From NCBI RefSeq assembly GCF_900660495.1, contig NZ_LR214950.1, forward strand, positions 124,001 through 188,000: a stretch of 64,000 bases of DNA. Reading direction: 5' to 3'. The notes under the pieces were generated by a model, which had not been told where the DNA came from, searched no databases, and saw only the letters and a list, made by a program, of their open reading frames with translations. The position numbers were made by a program, and so were the translations under genes. Source of the DNA: Mycoplasmopsis gallinacea (GTDB taxonomy: Bacteria > Bacillota_I > Bacilli_A > Mycoplasmatales > Metamycoplasmataceae). Shown here in pieces: positions 56,401 through 64,000 of the stretch (position 1 is the first letter of the stretch; each line of letters opens with the position of its first letter).

Positions 56401-57261
56401 TTAATTTGAGTTTTGGATTAGATTAATGAAAAAAGCTTTGATGCTTAAAAAATCTTTTTCATCAACATTATCTAACTGACTATTTGAAATAATTCTAAAT
56501 TCTTTAAAGACTTGAATTAAGACATTTGTATCATTTTCAATCTTAAATTTAGGATCGAAAGAAATAAAATGATAGCTATGATCCATTTTAACATGAATTA
56601 TTCCGTATATCCCAACACCATTATCAAAAAGCAGTGAAGCTCCATAAATACCAGGATGCATTTTCACTAGTTTTTCAGAAATTTTCAACTCCATTTTTTG
56701 GCTAATTGAGGCTGAAAATCCATAGTTAAAAACTAATAATTTATTGCTATCTTCAATGTTTCCATATTGAATCAATTCTTTAATTAATTTGGAACTAATT
56801 TTAACCCCATTAACTTTTAATAAATCAACAATTTCAACTTTTGAATCTAAATTATAGCAAGAAATGTCATTGCAATTACTTGAAGCATTTTTTCCAAATT
56901 TAAAGTCCTTACCTACAATTATGGTGCAAGGTAAATTTTTTGTAAGTGCATAAATAAAGCTTTCACCATTAAGCTGGGAGATTTTTTGGAAATTAAGCTC
57001 CACAATAGCATCAAATTTTAAGTCAGATAAACTTTTGTATTTGTAATTATTATCAGTAAAAATTTCACCATTAAATTTAGGCATTCCAATTTCATTATTA
57101 AATGTCACTAAGATGATTCTTTGGTTATCTTTTTTTTGCTCTAAAGCTTTTTTATATAGGTTGTAGTGGCCTAAATGAAAAGATTCAAAGGAACCAAGAA
57201 TAAAAATATCATCTTTTTGCGGAGCAAAATCTTGAAATTGGTAAATTATTAAATCGTTCAT
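56401..57261 (-). CDS. ribF: RibF-like FMN adenylyltransferase, kinase half degenerate (286 aa)
   Basis: The N-terminal half is a nucleotidyltransferase: FILGSFESFHLGHYNLYKKA (HxGH motif) and GVKISSKLIKELIQYGNI, as in FAD synthetases. In normal bifunctional RibF, the C-terminal riboflavin kinase carries a GFPTAN motif; here the equivalent region (GFSASISQKMELKISEKL, then HPGIYGASLLF) lacks PTAN. I infer adenylyltransferase activity (FMN to FAD) kept and kinase activity doubtful. Position between truB and rpsO is the conserved truB-ribF-rpsO order. Starts 2 bases after the HAD gene ends. Confidence 0.85.
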   Translation of the reverse strand: MNDLIIYQFQDFAPQKDDIFILGSFESFHLGHYNLYKKALEQKKDNQRIILVTFNNEIGMPKFNGEIFTDNNYKYKSLSDLKFDAIVELNFQKISQLNGESFIYALTKNLPCTIIVGKDFKFGKNASSNCNDISCYNLDSKVEIVDLLKVNGVKISSKLIKELIQYGNIEDSNKLLVFNYGFSASISQKMELKISEKLVKMHPGIYGASLLFDNGVGIYGIIHVKMDHSYHFISFDPKFKIENDTNVLIQVFKEFRIISNSQLDNVDEKDFLSIKAFFINLIQNSN

Positions 57262-57263
57262 TT

Positions 57264-58076
57264 TTAGATAATTTCAAGTTCCTTAAGTTTTAAGTAAGTA
57301 CCATCATATTCACAATCAAGAGCAATATCTTTAGCTACTTCTTTAATTGGTTGTTTTGCACATTCCATTGCAACACCATAAAATGCATCTTTAAGCATTT
57401 CATAGTCATTTTCACTATCGCCAAAAGCTATTAAATTATCAAGAGATAAACCTAATTTATTTGTTAAATATGAAAGAGCATTACTTTTGTTAATTGCAAT
57501 TGGTCCAACAAAAATACCTTTACTTCAAATGGCAGACACTTCCATTTGAAAGTTATTTTCTTGAATGATTTTGTTTATTTTCTCACTTACTTCATTTGGA
57601 TGTTCTGTATTTAAAGTAATTACATATAAATCATCTGTACCTAAAACTTCTTTATCAAAGTCATGGTAATTATCTTTAAATGGACGAATAAATCATGAAT
57701 TTAAATTGACATTAGGTGATTTATAAACCTTATTAAAATCGGTAATTGAAAACCCTCTAACATCATCTTGAATTAAACGGTAAAGTTGAATAACTTCATC
57801 TTTAATCAAGGTTTTTTTATACACAAATTCTTTGTTTTGAACATCTCAAATAAAAGTCCCATTTGCTCCGATGAAATAATCTGGGTTTAATTGTTCTAAA
57901 AAATCACCAATAGTTGCAAATTCTCTAGCTGTTGCAAGCACAGAAACAATTTTATGCTCTCTTAATTCTTGGAACATTTTTCTAATGTTATTAGAAAAAC
58001 GCATATGCCCATTTGGTAATAATGTACCATCAACATCAAAAGCTGCAATTTTTACTATATCTTTTATTTTTTTCAT
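57264..58076 (-). CDS. HAD-superfamily phosphatase, Cof type (270 aa)
   Basis: Motif I IAAFDVDGTLLPNG (residues 10-23), motif II in VLATAREF, Lys in motif III region, motif IV AFGDSENDYEML. A second HAD/Cof enzyme in the window, distinct from that at 16264. Inserted between truB and ribF: its ATG overlaps the 3' end of truB by 13 nt and its stop is 2 bp from ribF, so it belongs to the same operon. A link to flavin or nucleotide dephosphorylation is possible but not shown. In-frame TGA codons encode Trp. Confidence 0.9.
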
Positions 58077-58930
58077 AATAACCTCTCAGGAAATACTTTT
58101 TTCGGGTAAATTTTACCGTTTTTAAATTCACCAACGGCACAAATTAAACTGGTGCTTTTGTTAATTAATAAAACCTTTTCTAAGTTTTTCATATTAGTGG
58201 AAAATGCTTTAATTTCCCTACCAAAAGATAAATCAAGAACCTGCTTTTCATTTAAAACAAAGTTGTTTAAATCAAAAATTAAATCATAAGAAATTTCGCT
58301 ATATTGTGCAGGTTCTAACTTTTCTAACTTAACTAAACCAACTGCATCTCTTTTAAGATAGCTCATTACCATTTCGGTCTTGCAAAGAGCTGCAATATCT
58401 CTTAAAAGAGAGCGAATGTAAGTTCCTTCAGAAACATCAAAAGCAAAGGTAGCTTCTTGTTTTTGATCATCAAATTCAATAAGCGAAGCATTTAATATTT
58501 CTATTTTTTGCATTTTAAGCTCTACTTCTTTATTTTCCCTTGCATATACGTAAGCTCTAACCCCATTAATTTTTTTAGCACTATATTTTGGGGGCAATTG
58601 TTCTTTAAGTTGCTTGATTTTTTCAAGAGCAATTAAAAGATTTTCCTTAGTTATTAGCACAGGATTTTCTAGTTTATGAATTTGCTCTGCATCTGTATCT
58701 AAAGTATCTGAAAAATAGCCAAATTTGCATTTTGCAACATATTTTTTATTTTTGAAGTTAATAAACTCTAAAAGCCTTGTATCTGCATCAGTAGCTACTA
58801 AAACTAATCCTTGTGCTAATGGGTCTAAAATTCCAGAATGACCTACTTTTTTAGCACCTAAGCTTCTCCCGAGTTTCCTTACTTCAGAATTTGTATAGAC
58901 ACCACTTTTTTTGTAATATTTATAAAACAT
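58064..58930 (-). CDS. truB: tRNA pseudouridine-55 synthase TruB (288 aa)
   Basis: Makes pseudouridine 55 in the T-loop of tRNAs. The catalytic motif is KVGHSGILDPLAQGLVLVATDADTR (catalytic Asp in GILDP, given here in part), with KKYVAKCKFGYFSDTLDTDA, PPKYSAKKINGVRAY and FDVSEGTYIRSLLRDIA further on. A TGA at 58073-58075 is Trp, and the true stop is TAA at 58064 (ending FPERLLWKK). It heads a truB-HAD-ribF operon. The ATG at 58930 follows GAGGTAAAGAA. Confidence 0.96.
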
Positions 58931-59090
58931 TTCTTTACCTCGAATGTGTATTTATATTTTACAAAATTGTCGCAATATCGTTTATAAATATTCAAAAACA
59001 AAAATTTAGCTAAACAAAAAGGCACAAAAGTTAATTATTTCTCCATCTAACAATTATTTTTATATGAATAACGGAGGAGGAAAACAAAAA

Positions 59091-62000
59091 ATGTTAATCA
59101 AAAACGAAAATAGTTCGTTTCTTTTCGGGAAAAGAGATGAGACTACTAACAAAAAACGCAAAAGAAATTTACTTTGAGCATTGCTCGGTGTTAGTGTTAT
59201 TAGTTTATTAATAACACCTTTTGTAGTTACTCATTGTGCAAATGTAGAAGAAATCAAAAACAATGAAAAGAAAATTGAAACTTTGAATTGGCAAGTAGCT
59301 AAAAGAAAAAATGAAATTAACTTGCTCAAAAATGATTTGGATCACAAAAATAGGCAAATTGAGACTTTAAGTGCCAATATTGCTACCGAAAGGGAAAAGT
59401 TAATTACAGCTAAGTCAAAACTTGTAGCATTAGTCGGTAATTCAAATGAAGATTTTTATCCAAGTGCTAATGGAGAAAATGCTTCTGAAAGTTCAATTGT
59501 TGGAAACTTAAATGCCCAAATTTCTAGTTTAAAAGGCACAATTAGAGAAAAAGAAGCTAAAATTTCACGCCTTGAAAAAGACTTAAAAACTTTAAAACAA
59601 GATTATGAAAGTTTAAAACTGAAACTCAAAAATGTTGAAAAAGAAAACGTCCGGCTTTTAAATGAAATTGAAAACATTATTGCAATTAATAAACAAAAGA
59701 TGGATAAATTAAATTTAGAAATTTCTCATTTACAAGGTGAAAACGAAAAGAAAATGAATATTATCAAAGAAAAAGAAACTCAAATTATTTCTCTAAATAG
59801 CAACATTTCTAATTTAAAATCAAAAATTGTGCAGCATGAAAATACAATTAAAGAAAATGAGGCTAAAATTTCTAATTTAAATTCAGAACTTAAGTTAAAT
59901 AAAGAAATGTTAGTGAATTTCTTTATGGACTATCGAAGCACAATTAATGAATTACTTTTTGAAATAGATAAATTAAAAGATAGCAATAATAATTTTGTAA
60001 ATAGTCTCTTTGCTAATATTAATGAAAATCTAGATCCAAACAATCCAGATTTAGCAGAAATTAGTAAGTATTCATTACCAAAAGATACATATTTAACCTT
60101 AATAAATGGTGAAAAAATCATTATCGATGAAAGTAAAGAATTATTAATTTCTTCAAGCTATGCAGCTTGAAATAGTTTAGATTTTGAAGATAAAGCTCTT
60201 CTTGATAAGTTTTTAAATTCTGAAAGCAAGGAATATAAAGAAACCTTAATCTCTGAACTAAATAGCAATAATTCACACTTTAAAAAGCATCTTAAACTTG
60301 TTAGCTTAATAAAAAACGCAATAATAAATAACACAAAAGTCTTAAATGAAAGCTTAACAAAGGTAATAGAGTTAAATAATCAAAGAGATGAAAAATTAAG
60401 AAAATACTTAAATGGTTTAATCAATAAAATTGAAGAATTAACGGGTGAAAAATACCATCCAACTCGTGATTTTGGTGTTAATGGTGAAAATGCAGAAGGA
60501 GGATTAGTTTATAAATTAAGAAGTGAGATAGTTAATTTAGAAAACATTATTGCTATTAATAAAAGCAAATTAAACGAGTATGTTGGTAGTTCAGAAACAA
60601 ACTTTATCGCTGGTGAAAATGGAGAAAATGCACTTGAAAATTCTTTAGTTTATAAATTAAGACAACAAATCGAAGATAAAACTAATTTATTAAATAGCAA
60701 AGAAAGCGAGCTTTTAAACAAAAATAGTGAGCTGAAAAATAAAGCATTAGATATAAAAAGATTAGAAAAAGAAAAAGTTAGTTTAATTAGCGAAATATCA
60801 GCTAATAAAGCTGAAATTAGGCAGTTAAAAGATGTTAAAAAACAAAATGAAAAGAATATAAATGAACTTAAATCGAAAAATATTTTACTAGAAAAAGCAG
60901 GTGTTGAAAAAGATGAAAGTGTTAGAAAACTCAATCAATTATTAGCAGCTTATCTTAGTGAAATTTCTGATTTAAAAACCAAATTAAAACAGGCTAATAA
61001 CAATAATGATGAAGCGCAATCAACGATTTTAGAAATGAAAAGAAAACTTAAAAAGTTAACCGGAAGTGATGATCCTGCTTTTGATGTTGGAATTAGCGGC
61101 GAAAATGCACTTGAAGGTTCATTAATTGATAAGCTAAATAAAATAATTAAAAGTAAAGAACTTTCAATTGCCAGATTGGAAAATGAATTAGAAATTGAGA
61201 AAACAAAAAGCATTGAGCTTGAAAAAATGTGGAATAAATTAAATGTAAGAGAAATTTCTAATTCATCACTTCTTTCTTCGACAAGAACCACTTTTTATCC
61301 TGAAGGGCATATATGACAAGGGATGGTAAAAAATAGATATAATACACATTTTAAAAGAATTCTTCATGGTTTTGATTCAATTGATAGTGATGCTCTTGCT
61401 TTTGATATGTATTTCAGTAAAGATGGTCAATGAAATATGAGCAAAATCTTGAGAGCATATAAAGAAAAAGATAAAACTCTTAATCCACCAACTTATTTTG
61501 CTGAATTTGTGCTTAAAAAAGATGGGTTTAAAACCAAAGCAGATATAGATCAAGAAATTGCATTATTAGAACGGAGAAAATTTGAACTATTAGAAGGGAT
61601 TCAAGATCTAGAATTAGAATATTCTGATGAAGATGATATTGAGAGACTAAGAACTGAACTTAGAGAAGTAGAAAGTAAAATTGATAGAACAATTGATAAG
61701 TACTTAATTAATAGAACTGATTTTGCTTTTGGAAGCGAACTAACTGGACAAGAGCGCTTTACATTATTATTTGCAGGGATCGAACATAAAAATATTACTC
61801 TTAGCGAAATTGAAAATAACATAAGATCGTTTAATCAAGATACAAGTAATCAATTTATAAAAACTTATCGCGTAAAACAACTTGTTGCAAGTGAAAAAAG
61901 TTCCACTTTCCACTTTAGAGAAAGTGAAATTGAAATTAAATGACAACCAATTATCAAAGTTTCTAGAGATGAAAGAAAAATTATCTTTAAAACTTATGCA

Positions 62001-62369
62001 TTGCCTCTTTATATTACAAATAGAGCAGGAAATGATAAACCTACTTCATTTACCTTATCATTATTTGAAAGAAAACCGATGCCAGATATAGAATATATCT
62101 TTGCAGACTCATGATATGAAGCTACTCATGATAGAAAAGTACCTACCACAGTTCCAAAAAGATATTTAGTTTATGATGATGATGATAGTGGAGATTCTTG
62201 AGGAAGCACCGCTGATCCAAAATGAGAAGAAAAATATGAATGAGACTTAAATTCTTTTGCTTTACGAAATATGGGAAATGTTTACTTATATGATGCAATC
62301 ACTGTCCCAAAAGACTTTAACTCAATGAGTGAGCACATTCCTACTTCGATGGTTCTTCAACTTAAATAA
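59091..62369 (+). CDS. Coiled-coil membrane-anchored protein with four 'GENA' repeats (1092 aa)
   Basis: ATG at 59091 follows GGAGGAGG. Residues about 1-27 are charged, then a hydrophobic helix (ALLGVSVISLLITPFVVTHC) ends in Cys, so it is either a lipoprotein or a signal-anchored protein. Residues about 50-720 are coiled coil (Lys/Glu/Asn/Leu). Embedded in it are four related motifs at about 59444, 60433, 60582 and 61056 with the core GENAxExSLxxKL, each preceded by a short D/F-P-rich lead (FYPSANGENA, DFGVNGENA, FIAGENGENA, FDVGISGENA). From about residue 735 the protein becomes a mixed globular domain rich in Trp, Tyr and Asp (DSWYEATHD, YDDDDSGDSW). No family recognised. Opposite in direction to truB. 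Confidence 0.88.
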
Positions 62370-62385
62370 TGCTTAAAAATAAGAA

Positions 62386-62418
62386 AAACTTGCCTAGAAA
62401 GGGCAAGTTTGATTTTTT
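62386..62418. terminator. Shared terminator between convergent genes
   Basis: AAACTTGCC and GGCAAGTTT around TAGAAAG, with T run on the plus strand and A-rich flank giving T run on the minus. It serves the coiled-coil gene and the EIIBA gene. Confidence 0.85.
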
Positions 62419-62424
62419 TACTTA

Positions 62425-63288
62425 TTAGATTTTTTCAAGTTTCATGAATGTGTGAGAAATTGAAGCTTCTGGTCTTAAATCTTTAAGTTTTTTGTATTGT
62501 GAATCACCTGTTGCAGCAACAATTAAATGAGTATCAAGATTTTCTTCTCTCATTTTTCTTAAGTTAACTGACATAATTTTTTCACCAGCTAAAACTTTTG
62601 AGTTTAATGGTAAAGCATCTTCAAAACCAATTCCGTTAAGTTTATAGCTATCTAAACCAATTAATACAACGATTTCAGCACCAAAGTCACCTTTTAAAAT
62701 GAATTGGTTTTTGTTAGCTGGAAGCATTGTTATTGTTCCGTCAAAAGGAGCAACGATGTTTATAAATCCATTAACATCTTCGCCTTCCATAATGATCGCA
62801 GCACCTTCACCAACCATTCCTTCTGAAAATACACCATCGTTTAATTCTTTAAGAGTAATTACTTTTCCACTTGTAGGAGCTTTAACTCTTCTAAGGTTAG
62901 GAATTTCTGCTTCTTCTTCCTCTTTTTTAGATTGTTCTACTACTTGTGCAATTTTTTGATGTCTGTTTTTTTTCATTTCTTTTTCGTATTCAGCTTTTAA
63001 TGTTGGCACTGAGTCTTTAACTAATTTGTTAAATTCTTCAACACCTACACCGTAAACGATTTGAACGTGGTTTTGACCTTCGAAGTAAATTACATATTTG
63101 AACCCAAGATTAATAAGTTCATCTTTGTTAATTAATGACATATCTTTAACGTCATATCTTAAACGAGAAACACAGTTGTTGTATGCTAAAACGTTGTTGA
63201 TTCCACCAAGAGCATCGATTAATTTTCTTACGTTAGCTGGAACTTCTACTTTGTTTTTTCTACAAAATAATTTTTTAAAGAATTCCAT
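62425..63288 (-). CDS. PTS EIIB-EIIA (glucose family) protein with degenerate EIIA domain (287 aa)
   Basis: Residues about 18-95 are a glucose-type EIIB domain: NNCVSRLRYDVKD with the phosphorylatable Cys39, then GFKYVIYFEGQNHVQIVYG. A charged helical linker (KKEEEEAE) leads to an EIIA(Glc)-like domain: VKAPTSGKVITLKEL, VFSEGMVGEGAAI, IVAPFDGTITML, VVLIGLDSYKLNGIGFED. In active EIIA the family has two essential His (in tKHAi and liHiGidTV); here the positions read NKNQF and VVLIGLD, so both are gone. No EIIC is in the window. AGGGAGG before the ATG. It may be an EIIB supplied by another EIIA, or a regulator. Confidence 0.88.
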   Translation of the reverse strand: MEFFKKLFCRKNKVEVPANVRKLIDALGGINNVLAYNNCVSRLRYDVKDMSLINKDELINLGFKYVIYFEGQNHVQIVYGVGVEEFNKLVKDSVPTLKAEYEKEMKKNRHQKIAQVVEQSKKEEEEAEIPNLRRVKAPTSGKVITLKELNDGVFSEGMVGEGAAIIMEGEDVNGFINIVAPFDGTITMLPANKNQFILKGDFGAEIVVLIGLDSYKLNGIGFEDALPLNSKVLAGEKIMSVNLRKMREENLDTHLIVAATGDSQYKKLKDLRPEASISHTFMKLEKI

Positions 63289-63395
63289 TTTCGCCTCCCT
63301 AATGAGTTTATAGTTATTAAATTTTATTAAAATTTAATTTTTAAAATCTTAATTCAACTTTAAATTTAAAAAAATTGTGGAATTTTTGCACAAAT

Positions 63396-64000
63396 TTATT
63401 TGGTTGAATAAGTACCTAAAATATCAGCTTTTTTAACAATAAAACTATCTAGATTCTTAGGTAAGTTTTCGTAAATTGTTTTAGTGTTGTTCTTTTTAGC
63501 TTTTAAAGTAATGTTAATGCAATCAAATAAAATATCTGTTTTATCAATCTTGCTCGCAATTTGACCGCCAATAACAATTAATTGAATTTTAAGGTTGTCA
63601 ATTAAATTCAAAATCGGCTTATCAATGGTATTAACATAAATTGAAGTTGGGATTTTATTTTCTAAATTTTCAGCAATAATTGTTTTTAATTGATCATAGT
63701 TAAAGACTGAATCGTAAGCGTACACAAGACATGAAGGTGATTTTTCATTGTGTGTGAATTGATCGTGAATAAATACTTCTTGAGATACTTTAAAAAGTGT
63801 TTTTTTAGAAACATTTGGTAATTTATTTTGGATATAAGTATATCAAGCTAATTCAAATCGAAAATTTAAGTAAGGAATGTTTTTAAAGAATTTCTCTAAA
63901 CTTGGATCAAAATCTTTAGTAATGATTTTAGCAATTTGAATATCCGAAGCATTTTGTGAGTTGTAATTGATAACATTTTCAACAACAATTCCAAATTCAT
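63396..64000 (-). CDS. Unknown protein, 5' end beyond window (partial)
   Basis: The frame is open from the right edge to TAA at 63396; 200 residues are visible (EFGIVVENVINYNSQNASDI ... ADILGTYSTK). There is an alternating alpha/beta pattern, with IQLIVIGGQIASKIDKTDILF in the last third, resembling a sugar-isomerase-like or PTS-regulator fold, but I cannot name a family. It is upstream of EIIBA in the same direction with a 107-bp gap, so a related job in sugar uptake or its control is possible. A TGA inside LAWYTYIQ is Trp. Confidence 0.6.

Overview
The window is chromosomal DNA from a mycoplasma (Mollicutes), most likely of the hominis cluster (Mycoplasmopsis-type). It is very AT-rich. UGA is read as tryptophan throughout: housekeeping genes such as recA, aspS, asnS, mnmG and truB are only full length if in-frame TGA codons are decoded (translation table 4). 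All coordinates below use that code. Gene content (PTS, lipoproteins, giant coiled-coil surface proteins, smpB/tmRNA, EzrA-like next to thiI, truB-ribF-rpsO) fits this assignment; the species was not identified.

Layout. 1-6453 (-): 5' part of a giant surface coiled-coil protein that runs off the left edge. 6864-7130: small membrane protein. 7239-10839 (-): heterodimeric ABC exporter pair. 10940-11764: graveyard of two nested, decayed insertion sequences with an 11-bp minisatellite. 12030-13874: complete IS1634-like element inserted at the end of rlmH with a long target duplication. 13947-19798: rlmH and mnmG (-), then HAD phosphatase, EzrA-like protein and thiI (+). 19843-22291: a structured RNA candidate present twice because a second, inverted IS1634-like copy inserted with a 302-bp target duplication. 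22459-26644 (-): DUF262/DUF1524 nuclease-type protein overlapping a cytosine-C5 DNA methyltransferase. 26829-38111 (+): 3760-residue membrane-anchored surface protein. 38426-40694: truncated type III restriction gene next to a repeat scar and a small HTH ORF. 40845-41750: smpB, tmRNA, tRNA-Thr. 41877-48849: degenerate phosphohexomutase-like protein, hisS, aspS, asnS, alpha/beta hydrolase. 48993-50207: lipoprotein behind an 18-T tract. 50446-52010: broken AlbA/ATPase-type regulator. 52240-53043: ymdB. 53090-54911: intact IS30-family element. 54923-58930 (-): recA, rpsO, ribF-like, HAD phosphatase, truB. 59091-62369: coiled-coil lipoprotein with a repeated 'GENA' motif. 62425-63288 (-): PTS EIIBA protein with a degenerate EIIA domain. 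63396-64000: partial unknown gene.

How it works together. The housekeeping blocks are ordinary translation, RNA-modification and repair genes. Between them lie accessory loci of three kinds: surface antigens, several with simple repeats in front that could switch expression; restriction/defence-type loci, one apparently intact and two decayed; and insertion sequences of two families (IS1634-like and IS30-like), both as live copies and as fossils. Two 1845-bp IS copies in opposite orientation flank about 6.3 kb and could drive inversion.

Most worth a second look: the duplicated pseudoknot-capable RNA (19902-20071 and 22049-22218); the overlapping methyltransferase + DUF262/DUF1524 pair with a roughly 320-residue N-terminal extension; the EIIBA protein lacking both EIIA histidines; the hexomutase-like pseudoenzyme; and the repeated GENA module protein.
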